Shown here one piece after another: positions 24,956 through 36,626 of a DNA stretch of 64,000 nucleotides. The stretch's first letter is position 1, and each line of letters starts with the position of its first letter. Position numbers and translations under genes: made by a program. Origin of the DNA: Phycomyces nitens (taxonomy: Eukaryota; Mucoromycota; Mucoromycetes; Mucorales; Phycomycetaceae); the NCBI GenBank assembly GCA_022702545.1, contig JAHRBC010000002.1:6820001-6884000 (forward strand). The letters are read 5' to 3'. The notes under the pieces are model-generated. The model searched no databases. It was not told the DNA's origin and saw only the letters and a program-made list of their open reading frames with translations.

Positions 24956-26485
24956 ACTGATAACAAACTAAAAGTTGTACGCTTTACTTGACGGAAAATC
25001 AATACAATACAAAAAAAAACATTAATAGTGCTAATTACAAGAGCCAACCTAATTTTTCAAATAAAATCAGTCAATGTAGTAAACAAGTACCTTTGGAAAA
25101 GAACCGGAACATTCAGGAATAGCAAAAAGATAGTTATCTACAAAAAAACAAGGATATTAAAGAGATGGGAAATAGCATCTCAATTGCATAACACGAATCT
25201 CATATCTATACACAAAACTTTTATTAAAAACCGACCTTCAGAGTCTCACTTTATTTTACATTGACCCTTTTCTATTTCTAGGCAAAACACAGAGAATTTA
25301 TCTTGGATCTAATGAATATGTATCAATAAATTACAATATAATTATACAAGTATTTTAGTACATCTAATAAACTGTAAATACCTTGAATAAGAAGAATATA
25401 GAAAGACAAATAAATGCATAAATATAGCAGCTAGAAACACTATTATTTAAGAACCAAATACCATGTTTGATAATATTTATAATCGTAGCAGTTTTTCTTT
25501 ACCCTAAAATAAAATAGATATTTTCACCAACTGTATACATGTGCATCATTTATCATTGATTTAGGTTTCCAGCATTTTATAATCATGATACTACTGTTAA
25601 TAAAGACAAACGTTTTTAATTTTTAGAAATAAAAACTATGCTATTTATCGATATGCTTACATTAATTATTAAAAAACCAGTGGATCCATATTTTAGTTAA
25701 ATTATTATACAAATTTACATCCTTTATATGAATTCTTAGAAATAATATTTTCATTTTTAGATATTTATTATCTGTATAATAAAGGTATAATTCTTCGTTT
25801 ATATTTATATACTTTAATTGGATGATATATAATACAGAATTTTCTTTGTGAAAAACTGTCAAATAAGATATCAAACTTTTATAAAATAAATATTTTATTG
25901 AAATTCGAGGTACTATATTGCCCTTCTAATGTAAAACTTCGTTAATTACCAACTAAGAAGATATTTTATTGTGAAGCCGTAATAAATAAAGAAAATCATA
26001 TTGTCTTCCATTTCTTAATCGAAACACGTTGTTATTTTTTTTAAAATTTTTTGGAAACTAATAAAGTTATCATTTCGTTCTTTCGTTTCTTACCTAATAT
26101 AAAGGCAAAAAAGGAAATTAATTAGATTTGTAAACCTATGCATTAAACTACGAAGGCATTTCGTAATGTTTTATCTGTTAATCCATTAATTCTTCTTGAT
26201 AATTTAATAAAAGTATATGCTGTTTCTACTTTTTATTTAACTCACAATACATTTACCATGGAGTGATATTGTATGGCTGTGTATTATTTCTGAAAATAAA
26301 ACCTTAGGACATTGTCACACTAAGTAATTTCTTATTTTGGTAGTATATAAATAAATAAAGTTTTAAAATCATATTCATTGTTTGGCTTAATTATATAACG
26401 ACGATCTTGGTGATAGCATATTCAGATTGCTTAGCGACTCTTCTACATACAAAGATCACAACAGTAGTTCAAGACTTTCACTCAG
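24956..26485. other. Very AT-rich stretch upstream of the HMG gene
   Basis: One of the most AT-rich parts of the window. Near 25040-25290 a frame ends in SESHFILH followed by a stop; it may be a weak trace of another retroelement's zinc-knuckle end, but I cannot secure it. No gene seen. The right end should contain the sex-gene promoter. In Mucorales, DNA around the HMG gene is allele-specific, and this stretch is a good candidate for such idiomorphic DNA. Confidence 0.5.
26392..26398 (+). promoter_or_regulatory. TATA-like element of the HMG sex gene
   Basis: TATATAA about 90 bases before the ATG. A second candidate lies at 26344-26353. In such AT-rich DNA the call is weak. Confidence 0.3.
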
Positions 26486-27121
26486 ATGAATTCCTTCATG
26501 TTTGTTAACGAGTTCAAAAATTCATACCAGCCTTCAGACAATATAATTACAGAAAACATTTTATCCAGTTCCGTGCGCAATAAATCTATGACAACCAGTG
26601 CTGTAAAAATCCGAAGACCAAAGAACGCATTTATGCTATACAGACAAGCTGTACATCCTAGAATTCTATCAGCAAATTCGTCACTTCATAATAAAGATAT
26701 TTCAAGGACGGCCGGAGAAATGTGGAGAAACGAAAAAGAAGAAGTTCGCAAATATTATGAACGAAAAGCCGATGAGGAGAGATTATATCACAGTAAAAAA
26801 TTTCCTGGATATATATATAAACCTCAACAAAGAAAGACTAGGCGACTACGAACTGGATCTTTTAACTCTTTACTCCGAAGCTCGACAGACATCCAGCTCA
26901 TATACCACAAAGCTGAAAGTATACCGACATCTGATAAAATAAATATGAAGACGCAAAACTACATAATTCAATCCCAAAACGAGTCAACTAACGAAGACGA
27001 TATTTTAAATACTCCGCCAACCCAATGCTTGGATGATTCTATATTAAAAACATTTTTAGATGATTTAAACTTTGATATTTTTTCACCTGTAGATGAACTT
27101 ATTTTTTCTTTATGTTCATAA
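26486..27121 (+). CDS. HMG-box mating-type (sex) transcription factor, SexM or SexP
   Basis: Single exon, 211 aa. One HMG box spans about residues 43-112. It starts with RRPKNAFMLYRQ (the minor-groove wedge RPxNAF), continues through SRTAGEMWRNE and ends at the basic FPGYIYKPQQRK. The N-terminus is short and Ser/Asn-rich. The C-terminal half is low-complexity and acidic (DDILNTPPTQCLDDSILKTFLDDLNFDIFSP) and could act as an activation region. Size, single box and position between tptA and rnhA match the Mucorales sex genes, whose two alleles, SexM and SexP, specify minus and plus mating types. I cannot assign the allele without sequence comparison. It reads in the same direction as the helicase gene 577 bases downstream. 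Confidence 0.9.
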   Translation: MNSFMFVNEFKNSYQPSDNIITENILSSSVRNKSMTTSAVKIRRPKNAFMLYRQAVHPRILSANSSLHNKDISRTAGEMWRNEKEEVRKYYERKADEERLYHSKKFPGYIYKPQQRKTRRLRTGSFNSLLRSSTDIQLIYHKAESIPTSDKINMKTQNYIIQSQNESTNEDDILNTPPTQCLDDSILKTFLDDLNFDIFSPVDELIFSLCS

Positions 27122-27697
27122 AATACTATATATATTATTCTTGATATTTAATAATAATGAGTCAAAATACACTATTCATATTAAAACACTTCGTGGATAA
27201 TGATTTACTCGCAATAGCGAGCTTAGGCCTATTTAAATTTTCAAATCATCAGAAATATTTGAATATAATTTTCATATTTTTCTCATTTTTTAAACAAAAC
27301 ATCTATTGACTTACCAGACACTGAATCCAGGTACCAGAATATAACTTTTAGTTTGTTAAATAATATAACGCTACTGATATTTTATTTTTCAAACAGACAT
27401 TTTTTACAAATAGTACAAAAGGATACTCAATAATAATTTTTAATTACTGTTAATATTGACCACTGATTAAAGCACTGTAAAATAAAAATATGATAAGACT
27501 TAAGAAACCTCTAATGATTGGCTCTAATGTTTAGCTAGGACGATCGTGACAGCTTCTGTCGATATACACGCATTTATCAATTTTGAACAAGGTACTACTA
27601 GCCCAGTGTGTTTCGTTTCTTGGCACTCTGTCACTGTATATACGCCTCTTAGACTCTACCCACTTTTGATGCCAATAGACCTCTAACAAAAAAGAAA
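27122..27697. other. Gap between sex gene and rnhA
   Basis: AT-rich on the left, becoming less so toward 27550. It must contain the sex-gene 3' end and the rnhA promoter. No gene seen. The change in base composition near 27500 is a plausible right edge of the allele-specific region. Confidence 0.5.
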
Positions 27698-30600
27698 ATG
27701 TCATCAAGAAAAAATTCTCGTCAGAGACCTCAAAGAGCTTGGAATCAGTTTCCAAGGTAGACCTTTATTGATCCTGGCATGATCCCATCATTTCATTGAC
27801 ATATCAATAGACCAACAACAGACGGCCCAATTACTGTCAATGCCAACATTGACTTTGATGCCCATCAATATCATGTCACACCAGTCCAGCCCGATTATGG
27901 CCAGACCAACAACGATCGCTCAATGAGATGGGCTGCAGAAGCCCAGGCCAGCTGGAACTTACCGGCCAACAGTGCCACCAACCATGGCCTGGATAGCTGG
28001 AGAGAGCCGCAAAAAGAGAGCCTACGCTTTAGCCATCCGGATCAGGTGGCGTTCAAGCTGAACACTGAGATTCCCGATCGACCAGTGTTTGTGGAAAAGG
28101 TCGACTTTAGTTCCTATCGCTCAAAGCCCATTGTTCCTGACCCAGCAGAAATCATGCAAGGTCCTGCAAAGGCCATCATCAGCAATGATCGTGGTCGTCG
28201 CGATGATACCATACCAAATATCCCAATCAACCATGTCCGAGGCCCATACGAAAGCACGGATGAGTATCTTTATACTCACTTTGAGCTGATGCGCCAGGAT
28301 TGCTTGATTCCCCTCCAAAAGGCCGTGCAGTCTTACAGACTGACTGCGGACAAGCCAAAGGACAAGCTTGGGCTGTCAATGTCGGACGACCAGGCAGATA
28401 CAGTGTCACTCTCAAGAGACTACAGACTCTACGAACATGTAAGATACATGGATGGCCTGTGTTTTAGGATCTAAACCAAGCACAACATTATTATTATTAT
28501 TATTGCTTCTTCTAGGTCCACTTGAATGCTGTCGTGTTTGGGTCTCGCCAGGTGCTTTATAGAATCAGCTTCAGATTGCCCTACTATTGTCGCGTTCGAT
28601 GGCCACAGTCAAAGAGACTGATGGAGGGTACGATGGTCTTGTTGTCAAAGGACAACTTTGAGTCGGATATCAAGATTGCCACGGTTGTTAACAGAGGAGA
28701 GGAGCCGATGAGAGGATCGAGCCGGTTCGAGTACATGATCAATATCAAACTCGAGTGTGATAATGACCAGGATCCATTTGGATTCGGAGACCCTTCTGCA
28801 GCCAAGCAAGAAACCTATGTCATGGTCAGTATTGTGTTGTGGCCCCCTGTACCTCTTGACCAACCACGTTTTCTGTAGATTGAAGCACCCACAGGATATT
28901 TTGAAGGTACTATTGACAAATTTGAAGAGTAATGTCTTATTGACCAATTTGAACCAATTTGAACCATCAAAGCCTATAGACATATCCTGACCGTCCTAAA
29001 GAACACACAGGCCGATGAGCTTCCTCTTGCGCCCTATCTTGTCGACATATCTCAAGACATTCGTTTGCCATACTATGCTTCTCAAAAACAGTACTATGAT
29101 ATTGATCCCAGCAGGGTCACCAACCATCGAGAACAGCGTAGGAATCTGGTGCAGGCCAATGTCGAATGGCCCGAACAAAACACTGGCATGGACCGGACCC
29201 AGATGGACGCTCTCCAGACCATGATTACAAATAATGTAGCCATCATCCAGGGTAAATAAATTATAGGGACAGAATATAGACCAGTTTGACTAATTACAAG
29301 TTTGAAATATAGGTCCTCCTGGCACAGGAAAAACCTTTGTGGGAACATATGGAATGCGTGTGCTACTAAAGAATTTTGACCAAGGACTAGGACCGATTGT
29401 GTGCATTTGCCAGACAAACCATGCGCTTGACCAGTTCTTGGAGCATGTACTAGAGTTTGATAATCGGGTGATACGTATCGGTGCACGGTCTCGGTCAGAT
29501 CTACTAAAGGAGCATGTGCTGTTTGAAGTGCGCAAGGAAAGAGAGTCCGTACGGGGGATCGGGAGAGTTTATCGGAAAAGGGACGAGATTAGTAAGAAGA
29601 TTAGGGAACTCATCATAAGCATGTATGAAGAGCCCTGTGTTACTCTGGACTACCTGCGAAAGATAAAGGCCCTTCGTCCGCGCCAACTGGAATCCCTGAA
29701 GCGAGTGGGAGAACGTGAGGCCAGGCATGACAGCCGTGTTGGAGTGGCTACAAACGACGACTCAGATGATGACTGGGTTATCAGCTCAGATATCACTCCA
29801 CCCAGAACCCGCGGTGCTCCTACTCCTGTCCCAAGCATGTGGGGTGGAAATCGTAACCCAAATCCAAACCACCAAGAGCCAGAAAAGATAGCTCCAAAGA
29901 ACCCTGTCGAGATCTGGCTCAAGGACGCAATTGAACTCGTCAATGAGTCGGGGGTGCCTTATAGTGCAGAGGACGATGAAAGGGATGCGTTTTTGGAGCA
30001 GCAAAAGGGTCTCTTGTTTGACGAGGACGATGATGAGGACGAGCTGATTGAAGAGGACGAATTGCAGGAAATTACGCAGAATTTCAAGGAAGATCTCCAG
30101 GATCTAAAGGGTGACAAGAGCCCATATATCAACATTGGCTCTGCTTATCGCAATCAGTCCGAAGGCTTCTCTAGACGCCAGACCAACCGAGACGAGGCTC
30201 GCAAGGTAATCAATTACAAAAAGACAGACAACCGGGGCTTTGACTCGTCCAGATTCGACTTTTTTGATGATGCGCCCGAGTCCCAGGTATTCCAAGAGGA
30301 CGACAACCATGATGTGCTTGAGCGCTGGATGAAGGATGATGATGTATCAATGTGGCCGCTTTCTGTTCGCCTAAAGGCACACAAGAAGTGGGCTAGCCAA
30401 TTGCAAAAGGAGCAGGGTCAAGCCATTAAATCGCTGGTTGCTCGATACGAAGAGTGTTCAAAGGAGATTCGCAAGATGCAAGTAAAGAACGATGCGCTTA
30501 TCTGCCGTGAAGCCCGAGTCGTTGGACTGACCAGTACGGCTGCTGTAAGTATAATGTCCAAACTCTTGAAAGCCCAAAATCTAACAATATGGATATATGG

Positions 30601-32008
30601 ATATATATATAGGCCAAATACCATGATCTTCTTGAAGAGATGCGACCAAAGGTGATGGTGGTAGAAGAGGCCGCAGAGATGCTAGAGGCTCACATTGTGA
30701 CCGCCCTCACCCAATCTCTTCAACATCTTATTCTAATTGGGTAATACGACAATGATGGTTTTTTTTTGGCTATTGGTCATTTTTTTCATTTAAAATCAAT
30801 TACCATAGTGACCATGAGCAATTACGGCCCTCGACAGCCGTGCACAATTTGGCCAAGAACCACTTTTTGGACGTATCCTTATTCGAGCGCCTTGTAAAGA
30901 ATGACATGCCCTACTCGCGCCTATCGTTCCAGCGCAGAATGCGGCCCGAGATCAGAACGCTGATTGATCCCATCTACTTTGACCCACCTCTTCAGGACCA
31001 CCCAGACGTGGTCAAACTGCCCTTGGTACGCGGAATGGATAAATCGCTCTTTTTCCTTAGCCATACTGAGCCTGAGAGCCACATGGAGGAGACGGCCTCC
31101 AAGTCCAATGAACACGAGGCTGAGATGGCTGCTAAACTGTCGACGTACTTGCTGATGCAAGGCTATTCTCCGGCAGACATTACGATCATCACCATGTACT
31201 CGGGCCAACGGGCGACAATTAAAAAAGCTTTGAAGAAGGAGCGTAAACCGGACATTGATACGTCTCTTGTACAAGTCAGTAGTGTTGACGGGTACCAAGG
31301 AGAGGAAAACAAGATCATCATACTGTCATTGGTCCGAAGCAACAGTGCGGGGATGATTGGGTTTCTGAGTATTGCGAACCGTGTGTGTGTCAGTTTGTCG
31401 CGTGCAAAGCATGTATGTTTTCAACCAGGGCTTGGTCGAGAGCGCTGTTTTTCTTTTTTTTTAAACAAGACCTTTTTTAGGGAATGTATATCCTAGGTAA
31501 CGCGAGACTCTTGTGCGAGAAGAGTGATCTGTGGAACGAGATCGTTTCGAACCTGGAAGACAAGAATACGGGCAACATTGGCGTCAGACTGACCCTGAAA
31601 TGTGTTCGCCACAATGAATTGACAGAAGTTCAATGGCCCGTCGACTTTAGTGATGTTGAGGAGGGCGGGTGCACGAGGCCGTGTGGTACTGTGCTTGATT
31701 GTGGTCATCCGGTAAAGTATAAAGCGATTGTGCTTGATTGGGTTGCTTATAATGATTATGGATAGTGTCCTCTGAAATGCCATGTCTACGAACATGACTT
31801 GGTTCGCTGCCAGCTACCCTGCCGCAAGGTGTTCCAGCCGTGTGGACATGCGTGTACCCGCCGCTGCTTCGAAGCGTGTGGTTCGTGCCTGACGCCGCGA
31901 GTGCTGCGGCTGCCCTGTGGCCATGAACTGCGGGAAGAATGCGGTAAGATCAAGAGTATGTTGGAGAAACCGACAACCTGGCGTTGCAAGTCCTGCCCAA
32001 AACCATAA
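27698..32008 (+). CDS. rnhA: SF1 RNA helicase with NFX1-type cysteine-rich C-terminus (RnhA), sex-locus flank
   Basis: Ten exons: 27698-27756, 27811-28438, 28516-28824, 28879-28906, 28973-29251, 29313-30544, 30613-30740, 30809-31412, 31481-31711, 31766-32008. All phases join to 1246 aa. Helicase motifs appear in order: GPPGTGKT (Walker A, residues 435-442), [12 protein letters not shown] (Ia), VVEEAAEM (II, about 860), GDHEQLRPS (III, about 888), [29 protein letters not shown] (V) and SRAKH (VI). The cysteine-rich tail ([34 protein letters not shown]) is of NFX1/ZNFX1 type. About 270 acidic, low-complexity residues lie between motifs Ia and II. The order resembles Upf1-like and ZNFX1 helicases, which act on RNA in decay or small-RNA pathways. 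Exon 4 has only 28 nt. The gene is the conserved rnhA border of the Mucorales sex locus. Confidence 0.9.
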
Positions 32009-32543
32009 TATAAAAGATATAATAATAAATAAATAATAAATAATGATAGAGAATGATAACATTTATTGGTGAAATGGGGGAGATGGGCTGGGCGTGAAAA
32101 TGCTCTAACAGGGTTTTGCTCACGCGTGCTTGATAAGAAGTGATTTAGCTACTTTGGCTGAAGCAAAAAATAGAAAGGAAAAAAAAAAGGGCGGAGACAC
32201 AGCACCTTGGATTAAAAGAGCACATGAGTTGACAAGATTGGTTTCTCATTGGCCCTCGGGTTTGTGCGACGTGGTTGTCTTGGAGATATCATTAGGGTGC
32301 AAATAGGAGTATATCTTTGTGTTTTCGCAAACACTTGGCAGGGCCTGGTCTTAATCATTGCCACAAACCATCGATTGGCAGCTGGCTTTCGAACCCAATG
32401 GCGAAAAACGTCTGGTGGTGTGACGGTGGAGATGGAATGAAGCTGAGGACCATCTCTAATCTTGCTCGTTCCTTGAGTTCCCACCAGTATCTCTTTCTTC
32501 TTCTCTTAAATCATTCTCCAGTCCCTTTCCTTCCAGCAACCTC
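32009..32543. other. Intergenic DNA between rnhA and the regulator gene
   Basis: Contains the rnhA 3' end and the leader of the next gene, with a CT-rich stretch from about 32480 to 32535 just before its ATG. No zinc-cluster-coding exon could be found here in any frame. Confidence 0.5.
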
Positions 32544-34916
32544 ATGCCATACGCCACCGTCGGTCTATCGCACAAGCAAATTCGAGCAGGCAATGCTGCT
32601 GATCCTGAGGACGACTCTATGCTTAGTTCGAGCTGGTCCTATCCCTCAGCAGATCTCTATGGTTACAAATTCCCTTACAACACATTAGCCCTCCCGGACC
32701 TGTCGCTAAGGGTCAAAGACGAAGCCTCGGAGAATGCGTCGTGCGGATCTCCTTGTGAACTATCACACTATTCGTTTGGACCTCCAGACTGCCCGGCCTA
32801 CTCACCAACCCTCTCACCACCACCACTCGAAGCCACCCTCCGCACCTCACCACCCCTCTCTTTTATGGACGACACCGACATGTCCCTCTCACCACTTACA
32901 GACATCCAGGGCGTCAGTGACGCTCTTGCAAAATTCAACCTTTCATATACAGACGTCGGTATCCACATGGAAGCCAATGTCACCAACGTCTCCGATCTGC
33001 GCTCGCTTATTGACGCCTTTTCCCAACTCTGCATCCCTACCATCGACAGATCCCAGGACTCGAAAACCAAAACCCCAAAGCCCAGCCATGAACATAAGAC
33101 CGTCGTCTACCGCAACAAATCCCAAAAGACAAAACCAGCCAACTTTTTTGCTTCAGTGTCTCTGCTCGGCCTGAGCCAGGACCCACACTCGACACACAAG
33201 GGCACCACCCTGCGAGAGATGGCCGATGCCTGCGTCGATGCCTATTTCTCGTGCTGGATACGGTGTGCAAGTGTGCTGGTTAAAGACGAATTTATGGAAT
33301 GGTACACAACCCAACCCTCACCCGAGGACACGTTTATTGTAAACGCAATTTGTTCTTTTATGTTTAACCACATGCTTATCCATCACCCCAAACCCGAATT
33401 CACTCAGTTTATTGGTGACCAGGACAAGATCCGAGAACAAGAAGAGTTTTACTTTGACCGTGCTCGCCATGTCCTGGCCCAGATCTTTGATGATCCGGAT
33501 CGCTACATGATAGTCGGTCTCTTGATGATGAGTACTCGTGCAGAAGCCGGTCGACGCCACCACTATGTAGGCATGGCTGTGTCCATGCTCCACCAACTCG
33601 AAATCTACCCACGCATGATCACAGATCCAGTCGACATTGACGACGACCGTGCCTTTGACAAGGAGATGGATACCCGTCTCTGGTGGTTTGCCTGGTCGAT
33701 TGACTTTTATCTCTACTCTGCAGGTGCACCCAAGAACACTCCACAACCACGGCTCCCTGGGCAAGTGTCGCTGCCCAGAGTGTTTGAGCAGGACATTGAC
33801 GGGGTCGAGAACAGCATCTTGGCCCATGAGAAATGTATTCCTCTGTGGCAGATGCAGGCCGAGATTATTCTTGCTGTATACGAAAAGGATGCTGACATGA
33901 CTGTTGAGCAGCTCGACAACCACGATGCCCAGCTCAACTCTTATTACAACTCACTACCTCTCTATCTCCAGTGCGACAGTGGCTTTGAATACGGAAACGA
34001 AGACTTGTTCTTGGCCTGCCTGCGAGTCAATGTGGAATATAATGCGACCAGAATACTTCTTCACAAACTGTTCTTACCCGAAGTAACTGACCCGCGTCCC
34101 AGTCGTCTCTCTCTCCAGTCGCTCAACACCTGTCTCATCACCTCATTAACCCAATTGCGAGTCCTCAACACATGTACCCGGTCAGCCCTCACCCAATGCG
34201 CGTTTGATCGTGACGAGCTCTGGCGTGCCTCAGAAGTCATCTCGATGGCCATGGACATCTACCGCACCTGTATATCACCCGAAGACCAACGACTGATTCT
34301 CCAGAACATTGACCGGACAGAGTACGAAAACGGCCTCAACAAAGCACTCGAGATCCTCAAAAAGACACGCGAATACGATGCAATGAACAAGAACTGGATT
34401 CAAGTTGCAGACTGGCTCCAAGTCGAAATCAAACGCCATAAGCTCTACTCTCGAACATCATCACCAAAGGAATCATCCACATCAACCATCAGCCAAACCG
34501 CCACCCCTCCCGACTATTACCTCGCCAACCTCAAGATCAACAAACCACAAGACATTGCACCCCGTAAACGCTCACGGCAGATGTCTAGCTCTGAATCTAG
34601 CTCCATGCTCTCTGTCCTCTCCTTTCCTCAACCAAATTTCTCATCAGTTTTCCCTAGTCTTTTGGGACAACGAAAAACTGCGTGTTCGAATGCACCACAA
34701 GTACAATTCAACATGTATATACCCGAACAGCAATCACCATCACCATCACCATCACCATCATCACCGCAACACAAACCACGTCCACAGCAGTTACCGCAAC
34801 CGTTTCAGCAATTCAATGCAATGAGTCCTGGGGCAGGAAAGAACCAGCCAAGATTTCGATATTTCAATCCTCGAAAGATGAACAAGTTTCTCTTTATTGA
34901 CGAGCATCCCATGTAG
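32544..34916 (+). CDS. Fungal_trans (MHR) transcription-regulator-like protein without a zinc cluster
   Basis: Single exon of 790 aa from an ATG in a CT-rich leader. Residues ~210-600 carry the middle homology region of fungal zinc-cluster regulators (PF04082-like): ADACVDAYFSCW, RARHVLAQIFDDPDRYMIVGLLMMS, HHYVGMAVSMLHQLEIY and DTRLWWFAWSIDFYLY. The N-terminus is Ser/Pro-rich and lacks the six-cysteine Zn(II)2Cys6 pattern. The C-terminus holds an SP repeat (SPSPSPSPSSP) and a Gln/Pro-rich segment. It could be a co-regulator, could bind DNA through a partner, or an upstream exon could have been missed. Codon use is more GC-rich than the surroundings. It follows rnhA directly. Confidence 0.8.
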   Translation: MPYATVGLSHKQIRAGNAADPEDDSMLSSSWSYPSADLYGYKFPYNTLALPDLSLRVKDEASENASCGSPCELSHYSFGPPDCPAYSPTLSPPPLEATLRTSPPLSFMDDTDMSLSPLTDIQGVSDALAKFNLSYTDVGIHMEANVTNVSDLRSLIDAFSQLCIPTIDRSQDSKTKTPKPSHEHKTVVYRNKSQKTKPANFFASVSLLGLSQDPHSTHKGTTLREMADACVDAYFSCWIRCASVLVKDEFMEWYTTQPSPEDTFIVNAICSFMFNHMLIHHPKPEFTQFIGDQDKIREQEEFYFDRARHVLAQIFDDPDRYMIVGLLMMSTRAEAGRRHHYVGMAVSMLHQLEIYPRMITDPVDIDDDRAFDKEMDTRLWWFAWSIDFYLYSAGAPKNTPQPRLPGQVSLPRVFEQDIDGVENSILAHEKCIPLWQMQAEIILAVYEKDADMTVEQLDNHDAQLNSYYNSLPLYLQCDSGFEYGNEDLFLACLRVNVEYNATRILLHKLFLPEVTDPRPSRLSLQSLNTCLITSLTQLRVLNTCTRSALTQCAFDRDELWRASEVISMAMDIYRTCISPEDQRLILQNIDRTEYENGLNKALEILKKTREYDAMNKNWIQVADWLQVEIKRHKLYSRTSSPKESSTSTISQTATPPDYYLANLKINKPQDIAPRKRSRQMSSSESSSMLSVLSFPQPNFSSVFPSLLGQRKTACSNAPQVQFNMYIPEQQSPSPSPSPSSPQHKPRPQQLPQPFQQFNAMSPGAGKNQPRFRYFNPRKMNKFLFIDEHPM

Positions 34917-34970
34917 TCCTCTTGCAGCCAAGATGTTCTTTATTCCACACTCCTTTCCAAAACAAAATCA

Positions 34971-35011
34971 ATCAATCAATCAACCAACCAACCAACCAAC
35001 CAACCAACCAG
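34971..35011. repeat. (CAAT/CAAC)n short tandem repeat
   Basis: Tetranucleotide run of TCAA then CCAA units in the presumed 3' UTR of the regulator gene. Confidence 0.85.
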
Positions 35012-35332
35012 CCCCATACACACCTTACTTGTCCGTCATTTCTCATATGCTCTTTTACGCCCTGTATGCGTGCCACCTTATATTCTATATCCTATATATT
35101 TATCATATATTTATCACTTCTTTTTTTCTCTTTTTCTTTGTGTACATTTTATTTTTCTTGTTCCTATGGATTGCTTTATCACACTCCTTTCTTTCCTTGC
35201 TCTCTTTTGCTCACATAATCTTTTGTAGTTACCTGTAGCGCTTAATAATAATAATAATATAAATAATACAATATATATATATATATAATATTTTCACAAT
35301 GTGTGTATGCTTTGGTCCCCTCCTTTTTGGCT

Positions 35333-36204
35333 TTATACATCGTACTCTGATTTTACGGTATTGATACGCGAAACGCTTCCCTTTGCCTCCATCTGCGCAT
35401 CCCAATCTCGAATGAACTGATCCTTTAGGGCCGAGTATCGCTGTCTCCCCTTGGTCTTTAATAAGTAGGCCTGGATGACCAAACAAAAGTAGATTTGCAG
35501 ACTTGTCCAGATCACAAAACATGCTCCCAAGAAAAAGTATGCGACCAGGATGGCAGTTGCACATCCTTCTGTCGTCCGACCTTGTTTGGCTGCACAATCA
35601 GAAACGGTTGCCTGTCGATACACGCCTGCCAGGACAAACATGATCAATTGGAAGCATCCCAGGACGCCGGCTGAGATCCAGTACGCCCGACCGAGCCAAG
35701 GCAGGACTTGATTCTAAGGTTTTGAAGTGGGGTACAATAAATAGAGTTGAGACCTTTTTTTTTTTCTCTTTGAATTTCTAATTATTATTATTATTATTAA
35801 TAATAATTGTTTTGGAATTGGGGGATCAACCTTGATTACGATTGAGATTCCAATGCAGGCCACGCAAAAGTAAATGAGGTGCAGAATTGCCATGAACCAT
35901 ACTACGCCGGCTGCTCCAAGCGTAACAGAGAAATCTAAATGATGATTGGATTGGATTGGATTGCATGGGCGAATGATCATTAAACATTTTACAGGATGCA
36001 AAACGTGTATACTATATTATACTATACTATATTATATTGTACTATATTATATTGTACTTGTTTTTCTATTTCTGTATTTGGCATACCTGATAGACGCGCC
36101 AGTGATACGATGGCAAACAAGAGACCATACAGCCCGTCGATGGTTAGGATCAAGAGCGAGCCATTTTTTAACGATAATACGAAGCAGCAGTTATTGAGGG
36201 TCAT
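35333..36204 (-). CDS. Four-helix (tetraspan) membrane protein
   Basis: Three exons on the minus strand, 36204-36087, 35934-35831 and 35713-35333, join in phase to 200 aa. Four hydrophobic helices are evident: LLILTIDGLYGLLFAIVS (about 18-35), GVVWFMAILHLIYFCVACIG, ISAGVLGCFQLIMFVLAGVY and TAILVAYFFLGACFVIWTSL. A cysteine pair in the short loop between helices 3 and 4 (DCAAKQGRTTEGC) and a charged C-terminal tail follow. The size and the NNCCFVLSLKNG start recall fungal Kei1/LAPTM-like tetraspans, but I could not assign a family. The 5' end faces the SPRY gene across about 420 bases. Confidence 0.68.
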
Positions 36205-36626
36205 GATGGATAAAACAAAGAGGCAAATAAAAAAGAGGGCGTCTCTTTTTCTCTTTCTCTCTCTCTCTTTCTTTCACTCTAATATATATATATATATATA
36301 TATTGATATATATTAATATATATATATATTGATATTCTTTGAATAAGATTTAATAAGTATAAAAATTTAGAGAGAAAGAAAGGACAAGCCCTAGTTGGCA
36401 TGGCATTCAGGGCAAGTGACTGAAATCGTCTTGGTATTACCACAAAAGGAAAACATGTCATTGTAAAAAAATAAAAAAATAAAAATAAATAAAGGGACAA
36501 GGAAAACTTGAGGATTAAATAATAGAATGAAAAATGAAAAATAAAGTGACAATGATGATACATTAACCATCAATATCTATAGTTCTTATTAATTGTCTCT
36601 TTCTGTCGCTCTTGATCTTGCGCAAA
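36205..36626. other. Divergent intergenic region with (TA)n repeats
   Basis: Serves as the shared upstream region of the tetraspan gene (minus) and the SPRY gene (plus). It contains a CT-rich run near 36240-36275 and (TA)n tracts at about 36281-36330. Probably a bidirectional promoter region. Confidence 0.5.

Noticed and set aside
29094..29486. Long minus-strand frames opposite rnhA and the MHR gene
   Set aside because: They are antisense shadows of well-supported coding exons, with no motif of their own.
34900..35240. Hydrophobic frames after the MHR gene (LFYALYACHLIFYILYIYHIF)
   Set aside because: They arise from a T-rich 3' UTR and the CCAA repeat; no splice or start support as a membrane protein.
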